The notes beneath the pieces were generated by a model that saw only the letters and a list, made by a program, of their open reading frames with translations, ran no database searches and was not told the DNA's origin. DNA of 64,000 bases from Trichomonas vaginalis G3 (lineage: Eukaryota; Parabasalia; Trichomonadida; Trichomonadidae), in contig NC_067208.1 of assembly GCF_026262505.1 (NCBI RefSeq), positions 6,829,962-6,893,961 on the forward strand. Direction: 5' to 3'. Positions 9,408 through 19,999 of this stretch are shown here, piece by piece. Every line of letters starts with the position of its first letter. Within the stretch, counting starts at the first letter, position 1. A program made the translations under genes and the position numbers.

Positions 9408-12400
9408 ATGAGAAAACTTTCATTAAAGCTCGGAGGCCAAGGCGGATTAAAGCTGGTCTCCAGATTAATGGATCCAGAAGAAATCAAAACATTTCGAAAA
9501 ATTGTGCAAGAACTCCCAGCAACAAGTTCTCCATTACCAGCTGGAGATTATATGTTAGAGAAAGTTATTCCAAAGCATGGAACAGATCTAACAAAGTATC
9601 AACTAGACGATGATATGAGAAAACTTGTAGCCATGTACACATCTTTGTTCTTTTCTGTTCAAGGCAAGGTAGAAGAAATGAAAAAGGTTATTGATTTTAT
9701 GAGCAAAGCAGTCATTATCACTGCTACACAGCAACCTACATTCGAGAGCTATGTATCTATCGTAATTAAAATTTTAGAGATGAATAATGAAGAAATTAGC
9801 CTATACGCTGTCGATTTCGTTCATTTGGCACTTATTGCAGACACTCTCGCGCCTCTTCTTTTCGGAGGTACGAACATTTCCAAAATTTGGTTGAATACTT
9901 TCGTAACAAACAAAAATACGAACTCGGTTTTTGGCTCATTAGTCCTAGAAGTTGTCAGCAATATCAAATTTTTGAATCCAGAATATTTCAACGAGCTAAT
10001 TAAAGTTTCATATGAATATATCACGAAACAAGATCAAGAATTTGTAAATCTTACACAAGCAATCGAATTTATTGCCTATGTAACATGCAATTACGACTGT
10101 ACAAACTATTTAGTCCAGATTATGCCAAAAATTTTAGCATTATCTCCTAAACTTACATCAATGAACTGTTTTGCCAGTTTTCTTAAAGCTCCTGTATTAA
10201 TACCAGCTGTTACATGGACTCCTTTATCAGAAATCTGCGCTTCTAAGGACGCAACAGCTTCAACTCATATTTCAGCCCTTCACGCGATTATTAAAACAAA
10301 ATTAATACCACCACCTGATTCATTTTCATTCGAAAGCTTTACCAAATCCATTAAAGATTTCTCTCAACAAGATATCGAAAATTTATTTTCAATTATTCAT
10401 CAATGCGATTACGTTACTAAGTCTAATTTCATTGCTGCATGCTTACCTCTCGAACAAACTTGCTGTAATGAGGAGTATCTCTCGCATTTAGTTACAGATA
10501 CTCAATGGGACCAACATATTGGTCTTGTACTCAATTCTATCATCGTAAACGTCGATACTCATACTCTTAAGAACTATCTCGAGACGAAACCTGACTATTT
10601 CGCTATGTGTAATGCCGCATGTAACCAAATTTACTCGGATTGTGTTGCTTCTGTGGCCGTTCTAATGAAATTCATCGAACTTACACGTATAGACTGCGAA
10701 CTCGTATCGTCTTTGCTCTCAAAACTCCTTGACCGAGCAAATGTTGCAATCACTATACCACAAGTCGTATTAGAGCTTACGAAAGATATACCAGACTTCA
10801 CATTAAACTGTTTCGCGAACGCTGCAAGAAGGATTCATCTTTTTAACAAAGAATTTTTCAAGCAAGATTATATTCCATGCTTAAAGAACATTGCAACGAC
10901 ACGAGCAGGTCTTGGACTTATTTCTGCATTGGCAATTGACGGTCCTGTCCAAGAAATCGATGATTTTGTCTCTAATAATTGGAATTTATTTGAAAAGTGG
11001 TCGGAGAATGACCTCAAAAACCTGATGTATGGAGTCCCTCCAGGCTCAGATACAGTAGGATTCATTCGAATTCCTTCAATTATTCCACATCTCAAAATAA
11101 CCGAGGCCAGGAACCCATTTGATAAGATTATGCTTGCAAGGAACATGGTAAATCCAACAAAAGATGAAATGAAACTGTTTATTTCCCAAGGTTTCAATGG
11201 TGAACAAATGAAACAAATTATGCACGACCCAGAATTACTTTTAATAGCAACATCTACGTCAGAACCACAAAAAGGAACAATTGTGTTCCATCCTGCAGCT
11301 CGAGATCCGTCTTTGACCACATTATGCGCTCCGATTTTCTCATTTTGGATGTTCCCGTACGAAATAACCATGAAAACCGTCATTTTCAGTTACAACAACC
11401 TTTTAGTGGAGATGAATCCCGAAGGATTGATCGTTTTCGGAGGAAATCCCGTAAAATACGATATGAAGAGATGGAATCTAATAACGATCATCAACGATTC
11501 AAAGGCATTATCCGTATATCTCAATGGCCAATTTGCTGGCCAATCCAAATCAATAATGCCGAAGTATATTATATTTGGCGGACCAAACACGACTTCTATC
11601 TGGCTTATGTCGTCATCGTTAATAACAGACGATCTCGGTGTTTCCAAGGAGCATCACATGAACAGAATCCTCGAAGAAGGACCAAATGTCCAGTATCTCT
11701 CGAACATGAGAATTTCTGCAGGCGCGAAGATCGTAAACTACGAAGGATTCATCAGACATTTCGATGGCCTCGGCGGACCTCAATTTATCTTCAATGAACT
11801 ATTAAATTGTAAAGAAGACGAAGTTGAGAGATTCGAGACCGGTCTTAAAGTTGCTTTCAACATGATGAAACTCGGCATCTTCAAGAAGATCCATTTCTAC
11901 AGGTTTATGAAATATTTATTATTTAGAAGAGACGAAATGTACACTCCGAGTGTTGAGAACATCATTTTCGATGGTATTACAGACAAAGGAGTTGTCGATA
12001 TCGCTTCAGCGTTCTCCATTTATACGGATTACAGATTATTAGTTTCTCAGAAGATCAATTTCGTATTTGTACACAGATTGATCGAGCATGTTGACAATTC
12101 TCCTGAAATGGGATTATTCTTGTCGTATCTTATTGACATTTTCTCCTTCTTTTTGTTATCAAATGAAGCTCAAGAGCATTGTTTGAGTTTAATTGAGATA
12201 TTTGTGCAGAAATTCCCTATCCTCCTGCAAAAGATCGCATTGGTGATGATCTCCATCCCTCACATAGAGACAGATGACGTAACTCCTCTCTACCAAGAAG
12301 GTTCACTCGAAATTCAAAGAAAATTTTACAAAATGTTGACAATGAAAAGTGACACTTTTTATGAAATTTTTGGTTCGAAACAGGCATTTCAATTAGCCAG

Positions 12401-15400
12401 TCTGTTAAATACAGAGCTATGCTTATCATTACTTGATTTCATATCACAGATATGCATTTCTAAGTATGATTACTTCAATTTGGCCGAATTTAAGAAATTA
12501 AAATACATATTCAGGGATGAAGCCAAAGATAAAAGAGTCTGGTTGATACTATTCACACTCTTTACACAAAGCAAACATGATACAATCACTGAATATAAGA
12601 ATGAACAAGTTAGAAGAATAGAAATTATCTCATTCATCTTAAATTCAATGAGAAACATCATCAACAAAGAAAATGATGCTCTCTGCACAGAGATAATTGA
12701 AACATTCTCTCAAATTTGTTCGAATTCTAACTTAACTTTGACTAATTACGCTAAAAAAGTGTCAGTTTTAGTTTCTCTTGGATATAATGAGAGGGAATTG
12801 ACACCTTTGAAGTATACTTTGATAAGAATTGACGAAAACGTCAAAGTAAAGCGTAAATTGACATCAAAAATCAGAGCATCATTTGATAATTTCGTTGATG
12901 TGAGGATGTTGCAGTTTAAAGACCAACTGAAGTATTTCGATAGGTTCTTATTTAACGAAACTGTTGATTACTTATCCGCGAAACCTTTGATTGTTGATAA
13001 TTCCAATTTTGTTGAACCTCCTCAGAAAAATTTGCCAGAAAATTTGAAAGAAATTTTTGACTTGGAGTCAACATTACAAATCAGTCGATTAGCAGCGAAA
13101 GTAATCTTCCAATCAGCATTAGCAGGTGAAGATAAGCTGAAGAAAGCTTTAATCTGTTTGTTGATTAACGGTGCTGATGTTTCACAAGAAATACAAATAG
13201 AAATGCAGCACAAAATAATTTATGAATTTTTGGCATTGAATTTACAACAAATTCCAACCGATGTCAGATTTGTTTTTTACCACTTTTTGATTTGTAGAAT
13301 AATTGAAGGCTGGTGGACAGATTGCATTGATGAAATATATGCTTTGTTGTCTATACATATACAGAATGAAACAAACAATGAAATAATTGGTGCCTTTGTC
13401 GTAACAATTTTATCGCAAGCACCAAATGATGAAATGAAATTGTCAATTGCTAGAAAAATGGTAAATTCTTCAATGTTTAAGGTTATTGTAAATAATTCAA
13501 AGATTCTTTCGAGTTTCATTTCGATCATTGTCACTCGCGAGATCTCTGAGAAACAAGAAGCACAAGATCTTTATAAATTAATCGCTTCACTTTTGTCAGA
13601 AAGTGAACTGACCAATTTATTTAGTCAAGGAAAAGCAATTGAATGGCTTGATTCTAAACCAACGATTCCTTTGACATTCCAAGATTATTTCAAAGACATT
13701 TATGCTGATGCAACAGCTAATTCCATTTATATACAAAAGGAAAGACAGTTTGTAACAAAGAAATCATCACAATCAAAACGTTATTTGTCGATTTTGTTTA
13801 GTACAAATCATGTTTGTTTCATAAGAAGAGCTTTTCGTTTCCAATTCTTCATTCATTACAACTTTTCTTCACAAGCTGTGAATTACGCGGTAGATCTGTT
13901 GTTTAAGAACGCTAAATGCCAGGAATTGGCTCAAATGAACTACGACAAATCAATGTTCTTGCAGGCTCCTTCTCCTTTCGTTCCGCCTCTTAAATTGATG
14001 CCGTTAATTATAAATTATGAAGCTCAGTTTACAAAAAGTGCCAGAAAAGTGGCATCACCAATGTCAATTCACAAACAGCCATTTGTAGCGAAAGCAGACT
14101 TTATTATGCAGAGTGCCATGGCAGCGAAAGTATATGATGGCTGGAATCTTCCAAGTTTTGTTCCATTTGGAATTAATTTGATGATAGAATTGATGTACAA
14201 ACCGACAGAAAAAATTTTCGCATGTGCAATGTTGAATAATCCTGAGAGTTTGCCATGTATCGGTGTCATTTCTTCTGAGAATTTGTATATTATTACTAAC
14301 GCGTCAATGAGTAACCAAGGCGAAGTAATAATGAATGACATCGGAGATCAAATTTGTCATTCAAGTTTGATTGAAAGTTTGCCATTCGGAATCATGGCGA
14401 AAACAACCTTGTTTTTCAATCATTCTGTGATCCACATCAACTACAAGGACATCTGTTACACAATACCAAGGAAATTCATCCACGAAGACACTGCTCTTGA
14501 TATTTATACATATCAAGGAAATTCTTTCTCTTTGGTTTTGTCAGAAAATGTCAGAAGAACAATTTCTTCAAAAGTGACATTTGCAAAACATGAATCACAA
14601 CGAGGACCGCTTTGGGCCATCAAGTTATTTGCCGAGAAACCACAAACAATATCAGAATTGTGGTCTAATGGAGAAATTTCCACTTTTGATTATCTTTTGT
14701 ATTTGAATGCTGTTGGATTACGTTCTTTTAATGATTATTCCCAATATCCTGTTTTGCCATGGGTTATTTCGGATTACAAGAATGATAATGGTTACGACAA
14801 ACTCAGAGATCTGAAGAAACCATTGGGAATGATTGGCGAACAAAGAGCAGAGAAATTTAAACAAATGTACATAGAAACAGGAGAAAGATACTTTTATGGA
14901 ACTCATTATTCATATCCTGCAACTGTTTTATATTATATGATGAGATGCGAACCATATACTATTTATAATGTTAGTTTGCATAATGGTTTCGACCACAAAG
15001 ACAGATTATTCATCAATATAAATGAAACATGGAATTCTGCTTCTGCAGGAAACCAAGCTGATTTGAAGGAATTAATTCCTCAATTTTTCTGTTGTTTCGA
15101 ATATTTGACTAATCAAAACAATTTACCATTGACGACAAGAACTGATGGTACAGATCTTTGCAACGTTGTCCTTCCTAAATGGGCATCATCTCCATTGGAA
15201 TTCATGGTTATTTCTCGCAGAGTTTTGGAATGTCCGAGTGTTCAAATGATGTTAAATGATTGGATCGATTTAATCTTTGGATACAAAGAGACAGGACAAG
15301 CAGCTATTGACGCATGCAATGTTTTCCATCCATTAAGTTACGAGTACCAGCCTCTACAATTCACAGATGACCAAAGAGAAATGAAAGCACAAGTTGATGC

Positions 15401-16457
15401 AATTAATAATTTCGGTCAATGTCCACACCAAGTTTTTGAAGAACCATCAATTAAGTTTAATAGTAAGAATTTGTCTGATTTGTCTAATTCTGAGTTTTCT
15501 GTTTTCGGTCTTAAATCAATGGACGTTAAAAATGCAGAATCGTTAATTTACTATGACATGGATTTGATTGCAGCTCCTAAATTAGAACATTTCATGTTTG
15601 GAAATTACATAAAAATTCTTGGAAAATGTTTTGATTTCAACAAAGAAATTATATTAGAAGATTCCAATTTCAACATACAATGCTCTAATATTTCTAAAGA
15701 CCATCTCTTCCTTGTAACAGGATCAGAAAATGGTGTCGTAACAACTTATATTTTGAGAGAAAATTCACTCTCAAAATTGAATACAACTCCTTTGTTTACA
15801 AAAATCCACTTTTTGACTGTATCATCTCACTTATCCATTATTTGTGTTTCTACGAAAGATTTTGTTATGACCATTGATCTTTCATCAGGAATACCAATGA
15901 GAAAATACAATATTTCAGGTGTCAAACAAATTGTTATTGATGAAACATCATTTTTGATTTATGTTGCAACAGAAAATTCTGTAATTGTTTTTACACAGAA
16001 CTTAGAGAAGTTGATTGAATCAGAAACTAAAGGTCTTACATGCATCAATAGTAATGATTCTATATTATGGACATCTACACCATTCTTTGTCAGTGGACAT
16101 GAAAATGGCGATGTTTTGATTTGGAATTTAGATTTGATCAAAAACAAATTAATTAGTAATGTTTTGTTTAATACTAATGAAATTGCTGTTTCTGCATTGA
16201 CTGTATTTGGTAAAGGAAAGTGCTGTGCAGCAGTTAATGCACAAGGAGGTCTATTTGCTTGTGTTTCAAATGATGTTCAGAAACAACTTTTGAAATCAAA
16301 TCTTTTTGAATTTTGTCCTTGCTGCAAATCGAAGTTAAATGAATTAACTATTTGTCCAAAGTGCGGCTTACCTGTTTGCCAGTCTTGCATCACAGAAAGC
16401 GGATGCGCAAAGTGCGTTGCAAAGCTTTCTATTGATGAACATATTCAATCACAATAA
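9408..16457 (+). CDS. BEACH-domain protein with WD40 repeats and C-terminal zinc finger
   Basis: A 2349-residue protein of the BEACH family (LYST/neurobeachin/WDFY3), large scaffolds that act in membrane traffic, lysosome size control or autophagy. A long alpha-solenoid N-terminal half holds a concanavalin A-like sandwich at about 620-710 (LNGQFAGQSKS). A PH-like region (about 1590-1740) is followed by the BEACH domain at about 1760-1980, with YFYGTHYSYPATVLYYMMR and FNDYSQYPVLPWVI as family hallmarks. WD40 repeats follow (about 2060-2290). The end carries four CxxC pairs (CPCC, CPKC, CQSC, CAKC; about 2302-2338), a FYVE- or RING-like treble clef. BEACH-WD40 plus a terminal zinc finger is the order of WDFY3/Alfy, but the basic HHCR patch of a true FYVE domain is not seen. 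Confidence 0.93.
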   Translation: MRKLSLKLGGQGGLKLVSRLMDPEEIKTFRKIVQELPATSSPLPAGDYMLEKVIPKHGTDLTKYQLDDDMRKLVAMYTSLFFSVQGKVEEMKKVIDFMSKAVIITATQQPTFESYVSIVIKILEMNNEEISLYAVDFVHLALIADTLAPLLFGGTNISKIWLNTFVTNKNTNSVFGSLVLEVVSNIKFLNPEYFNELIKVSYEYITKQDQEFVNLTQAIEFIAYVTCNYDCTNYLVQIMPKILALSPKLTSMNCFASFLKAPVLIPAVTWTPLSEICASKDATASTHISALHAIIKTKLIPPPDSFSFESFTKSIKDFSQQDIENLFSIIHQCDYVTKSNFIAACLPLEQTCCNEEYLSHLVTDTQWDQHIGLVLNSIIVNVDTHTLKNYLETKPDYFAMCNAACNQIYSDCVASVAVLMKFIELTRIDCELVSSLLSKLLDRANVAITIPQVVLELTKDIPDFTLNCFANAARRIHLFNKEFFKQDYIPCLKNIATTRAGLGLISALAIDGPVQEIDDFVSNNWNLFEKWSENDLKNLMYGVPPGSDTVGFIRIPSIIPHLKITEARNPFDKIMLARNMVNPTKDEMKLFISQGFNGEQMKQIMHDPELLLIATSTSEPQKGTIVFHPAARDPSLTTLCAPIFSFWMFPYEITMKTVIFSYNNLLVEMNPEGLIVFGGNPVKYDMKRWNLITIINDSKALSVYLNGQFAGQSKSIMPKYIIFGGPNTTSIWLMSSSLITDDLGVSKEHHMNRILEEGPNVQYLSNMRISAGAKIVNYEGFIRHFDGLGGPQFIFNELLNCKEDEVERFETGLKVAFNMMKLGIFKKIHFYRFMKYLLFRRDEMYTPSVENIIFDGITDKGVVDIASAFSIYTDYRLLVSQKINFVFVHRLIEHVDNSPEMGLFLSYLIDIFSFFLLSNEAQEHCLSLIEIFVQKFPILLQKIALVMISIPHIETDDVTPLYQEGSLEIQRKFYKMLTMKSDTFYEIFGSKQAFQLASLLNTELCLSLLDFISQICISKYDYFNLAEFKKLKYIFRDEAKDKRVWLILFTLFTQSKHDTITEYKNEQVRRIEIISFILNSMRNIINKENDALCTEIIETFSQICSNSNLTLTNYAKKVSVLVSLGYNERELTPLKYTLIRIDENVKVKRKLTSKIRASFDNFVDVRMLQFKDQLKYFDRFLFNETVDYLSAKPLIVDNSNFVEPPQKNLPENLKEIFDLESTLQISRLAAKVIFQSALAGEDKLKKALICLLINGADVSQEIQIEMQHKIIYEFLALNLQQIPTDVRFVFYHFLICRIIEGWWTDCIDEIYALLSIHIQNETNNEIIGAFVVTILSQAPNDEMKLSIARKMVNSSMFKVIVNNSKILSSFISIIVTREISEKQEAQDLYKLIASLLSESELTNLFSQGKAIEWLDSKPTIPLTFQDYFKDIYADATANSIYIQKERQFVTKKSSQSKRYLSILFSTNHVCFIRRAFRFQFFIHYNFSSQAVNYAVDLLFKNAKCQELAQMNYDKSMFLQAPSPFVPPLKLMPLIINYEAQFTKSARKVASPMSIHKQPFVAKADFIMQSAMAAKVYDGWNLPSFVPFGINLMIELMYKPTEKIFACAMLNNPESLPCIGVISSENLYIITNASMSNQGEVIMNDIGDQICHSSLIESLPFGIMAKTTLFFNHSVIHINYKDICYTIPRKFIHEDTALDIYTYQGNSFSLVLSENVRRTISSKVTFAKHESQRGPLWAIKLFAEKPQTISELWSNGEISTFDYLLYLNAVGLRSFNDYSQYPVLPWVISDYKNDNGYDKLRDLKKPLGMIGEQRAEKFKQMYIETGERYFYGTHYSYPATVLYYMMRCEPYTIYNVSLHNGFDHKDRLFININETWNSASAGNQADLKELIPQFFCCFEYLTNQNNLPLTTRTDGTDLCNVVLPKWASSPLEFMVISRRVLECPSVQMMLNDWIDLIFGYKETGQAAIDACNVFHPLSYEYQPLQFTDDQREMKAQVDAINNFGQCPHQVFEEPSIKFNSKNLSDLSNSEFSVFGLKSMDVKNAESLIYYDMDLIAAPKLEHFMFGNYIKILGKCFDFNKEIILEDSNFNIQCSNISKDHLFLVTGSENGVVTTYILRENSLSKLNTTPLFTKIHFLTVSSHLSIICVSTKDFVMTIDLSSGIPMRKYNISGVKQIVIDETSFLIYVATENSVIVFTQNLEKLIESETKGLTCINSNDSILWTSTPFFVSGHENGDVLIWNLDLIKNKLISNVLFNTNEIAVSALTVFGKGKCCAAVNAQGGLFACVSNDVQKQLLKSNLFEFCPCCKSKLNELTICPKCGLPVCQSCITESGCAKCVAKLSIDEHIQSQ

Positions 16458-16790
16458 TATTACTTATAAACATTATTTTTAATCACCTTATTTTTAAATC
16501 ATAATCATATTTCTGAACAATTTTACAACTTTTGAACTATTTCTCCAATATGCACAAAATACAGCAATCAATTTTTGGAAAATGATATATTTAGATGAGA
16601 AAATTGTTAATATGGTTATTTACCAATTCATAGTTTGATCCAATTCAAAAAGAATTAAAAACTTCGGATATTTTTGCACTTTTGCTGATGAAAAAGTTCC
16701 GATTTTATTTGAAGTTTTTTTAACCTCTATTTAAGTATCTGAATATGAGATTTTTTCAGAACTACTGTTCACATTGAAATTTGTTTTTGA
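16458..16790 (+). other. Intergenic region, nothing recognised
   Basis: 333 bases of AT-rich sequence after the BEACH gene. The lost 5' part of the following beta-helix relic may lie here, but I could not recognise it. Confidence 0.45.
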
Positions 16791-17807
16791 CATTTTTTTC
16801 TATTCAAAATCAATAAAGCTCAAGTTCCGAAAGATACATGGGAAGAATACTACGGACATCCAGCAGAAAACTATGCGAGCGTCGCAAATAACACACAACC
16901 AACGATTTCTAAAAATTTCTTTTTACTTTCTTCAAATTTCATTAATTTTTCAGACAATGTCATTAAATGCGAATTTGATTCTATTAAATTACTACATTCG
17001 ATATGTACTTATACTAATATTGCGCACAATGAAGAATATGGTTATGGTGGCTCAATCTACTTCAAATGTAACAGCTCCATTGTCCAAGACCGATTTTGTT
17101 CTATTAAATGCTATACACCAGGCTATGGGAAGCATTCATACGTTGATGTTCAAACAAAAACAAACAAAAATTTTATTAATTTAAGTTCACTCTATCAATG
17201 CGGTTATGATGACACTGGATGGGCCAGTATATCTCATTGGTATGGTGATCAAACTCTAATATCTACAAATAACACTAATACAAGATGTTACGGCAAAGCA
17301 GGTTATATGTTTTGGGGTCATCCAGTTAATGTTAACTTTTGTTGCTTCATTTCTAATGATAACCATGAATCAGATATCCCTTGTATGGAACATAATGGTA
17401 CACCTGATTCATTTGTTAAAAAATCAATTTTCAAAAATAACTCAGTTAAAATTGAGGACAACCCTTACGGCCTTCTTGAATCTTGTTCTTCTTCATCAAA
17501 TGTTACTGTTTCAGAATGCATTTTCATAGGAAACAATGCAAAATATACTTTTTGTTCATTAAATTCTGTTCTTACAGTTATAAACTGCACCGGAAATTTG
17601 TCTGCAAGTTATAAAGATGCTGTACTTAATACAGATAAAGCAAAAATAGATTCTTTTAATCTTACGCTTTCGCGCCTTTCATTAGGTAAATGTGAAGCAG
17701 AATATCCGTTTCCATTTGACATTATTCTATTTGTTAGTAAAAGGAAGAGAAAACTCTATTTTCGATTTAATTTTACTCTTCCATTAATATTTGTTTCAAA
17801 AAAGTAA
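16791..17807 (+). pseudogene. Right-handed beta-helix surface-protein gene, 5'-truncated
   Basis: One frame is open from 16791 to 17807, but the first ATG in it is at 17307, so the start and any signal peptide are gone. The sequence has the Cys-, Asn- and Ser-rich rungs of right-handed beta-helix (polymorphic membrane protein-like) proteins that are abundant in trichomonads: SSIVQDRFCSIKC, NVTVSECIFIGNN and similar. Near the end it shares KCEAEYP with the gene at 20000-21016, and near the front DTWEEYYGHP corresponds to YDIWKLFYGDFP there. The end after CEAEYP is short and basic and lacks an evident membrane anchor. It is probably a decayed member of the surface family. It could still be transcribed; use of the internal ATG at 17307 would leave a 166-residue fragment. 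Confidence 0.6.
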
Positions 17808-17915
17808 TAAAAATATGTGTTTTATTCAATTCTTTATACTTTAATGAATTAAAGAATGCTTTTGCTCTAAGAGAGCAAATTTTTCCCAAAAAAGTAACAA
17901 AAGATTTTACTAAAA

Positions 17916-19253
17916 ATGTTATATAAACCAAACTGTTCTGACGAGCAAACCCATCATAATATTATAACTATTACAGACAGAAATAGCTATTTTGACGAAA
18001 ATCTGTCTATTTCAGTGCTTGACGAGTTAAATTTGATTCATTTTTTAGAAAACACTATCGATAACATACTAATATCATCATCGTGTAATAGTCGAATGGT
18101 CTACTTTAGTTCAGTCTTCTCATTATTTTCACAAAACATTACAAAACTAGAAATTTCAATAACAAAATTTCATGAAATTATGAGAATTCTATACCAATTT
18201 TTAGATTATCCTACATGTAAAATCTGTTTAGAACTCATCCATCTTATTATTACATCAAATGACAACTTATTTTCAGAATTTTTAACAGAACAAAACTTTT
18301 CACGTTTAATTTCATCAATAACAGACACTGCATTCATTAGAAAAATTGATGAAGTATTTGATATCATATATTACATCTTAATTAATTCAGATCTTGAAAA
18401 AATAGAAATTTCTTTATTAATTTCTACAATCAAACAAATCGAAATCATTGATAAAAACACATCTACACATGTATTCCGCGTTCTTAATGCCCTTGTTTGT
18501 CAATATTTTAATGAAAACGAAATCTCAGACTTAATGAACTATTTAATTAATAATAAAACAAGATATTCAACTAATACATATATTCATAATGAGATACTAA
18601 CTCTTTTACGATCAATATCTTCACGAAATCTGTTTTTAGACAAATATTGGACTTTTTTACCCCAAATTTTATTAACAGACAATACAAAACTCCTTCATAC
18701 AGCAATAGAATTCATTACATATATGGCAGAAAACTCAATTTTTTATGAAAACATAAATATTGAAATAATTTTTCTGAAACTCCAAGATTATCCATCACTT
18801 ACACTTAAATCTAGTATATTTAACATGTTTATAGCATTATCACAGTCGCCAACATTCTCAAAACAATTTATTGAAAAAGGATTTCTTCAAAAAATAGAAA
18901 ATTATTTATTTTCAGCGGAATTTGACTTAAAAATTGCAATTTTCAGTTTCTTCTCTTCATTAATGACATCAATAGAGGCTTCTTCTTATCATTATTTGAA
19001 TTATTCTCTGTTGACGAAAGCAATTGCGTTTTCATCGGAAGTTTTAGATGATAAATTCACTAATAACATTCTAAATGGTCTGACCAACATAATAAAAGTG
19101 TCTCCTATTGAACAACACCCAGTTTTATGTAAAACAGTGACTGATGCGTTGGAATTTGATGAATTTGATAATTTATACCAGAATGAAGTAACAGATGAAA
19201 CTCTAAAGAGACTAGAAGATATAGAAAACTGGATTTTAGATAATTCTTCTTAA
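17916..19253 (+). CDS. Armadillo-like alpha-solenoid protein
   Basis: A complete 445-residue frame from ATG 17916 to a TAA. It is made of repeated amphipathic helix pairs rich in Leu, Ile, Phe, Asn and Ser, as in armadillo/HEAT-like proteins that are abundant in trichomonads. No membrane span or catalytic motif is visible. The C-terminus is acidic (DEFDNLYQNE, then LKRLEDIENW). It is 108 bp downstream of a beta-helix relic and upstream of a second one. It resembles the 492-residue protein at 33516-34994 in overall build. The function is unknown; a scaffold or binding role is inferred only from the fold. Confidence 0.7.
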   Translation: MLYKPNCSDEQTHHNIITITDRNSYFDENLSISVLDELNLIHFLENTIDNILISSSCNSRMVYFSSVFSLFSQNITKLEISITKFHEIMRILYQFLDYPTCKICLELIHLIITSNDNLFSEFLTEQNFSRLISSITDTAFIRKIDEVFDIIYYILINSDLEKIEISLLISTIKQIEIIDKNTSTHVFRVLNALVCQYFNENEISDLMNYLINNKTRYSTNTYIHNEILTLLRSISSRNLFLDKYWTFLPQILLTDNTKLLHTAIEFITYMAENSIFYENINIEIIFLKLQDYPSLTLKSSIFNMFIALSQSPTFSKQFIEKGFLQKIENYLFSAEFDLKIAIFSFFSSLMTSIEASSYHYLNYSLLTKAIAFSSEVLDDKFTNNILNGLTNIIKVSPIEQHPVLCKTVTDALEFDEFDNLYQNEVTDETLKRLEDIENWILDNSS

Positions 19254-19999
19254 ATTTTGAATAAATTTTTTTTATTATTCAGTTTACTTTCTATTTTTAT
19301 ATTTCATTATATTTCAGTTGCTAGTTATGAAAGAGATTTTATATTGTGACTGATTCTAGATTAAGAGATTAATTCTCATATCAAAAAAAGTGGCTCTATT
19401 CTGGTTTTAAAGTGCGAACAGATAATATTTATGATGTAGAGTAAGTCTCAGAATGAAAAGTAATATCTGTCACTAATTAATAAATAAAATCTGGTCTCAT
19501 ATGGCATCGCTAGCTTTATTGTACATTTTCCAGCAGATTTCCACCAGAATGGCCGCAATTTATTTTAGGAATGCTTGTCATTTTTTCTTTCAAATTTGGT
19601 GATTTAGAATTTCCAGAATCAAATTGGACTTTACCAATTTCCACTCATTAGATTTCATCGTCTCCTTTTAGTTTTTAAATTCAGCTAATCTCGACCCACC
19701 ATTTTATGGAACTCCATTCAAAAATGTAACGAAATTTTTATGCAACGGCTTTTCATTATTTTCTGACTGAAAAACACTGTTGACAACTAGTTTTGTATTA
19801 TTGATTGTGTAACTCGTAAAACTGAAAATTGAATCATACTGGAAAAGTGGAATTATTTCATTAAAAAAATGTTTGTTTCGTACCATTGATTGCAAGTACG
19901 AAGGATAAAAATTTGAGACTGATTCAAAATTGTGAGAAAATATTTGTGAGAATTACTATTTTTAATGTCCGTGATTGGAATAATGGTACTCCGATCAAA
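19254..19999 (+). other. Intergenic region, possible decayed sequence
   Basis: About 750 AT-rich bases. A leftward frame at 19704-19895 and a rightward frame open from 19865 without an early ATG look like worn coding DNA, perhaps the lost front of the next beta-helix gene. Nothing is certain. Confidence 0.4.

Noticed and set aside
19704-19895. 63-residue leftward frame
   Set aside because: No recognisable family and no start context; perhaps worn coding DNA, but not supportable.
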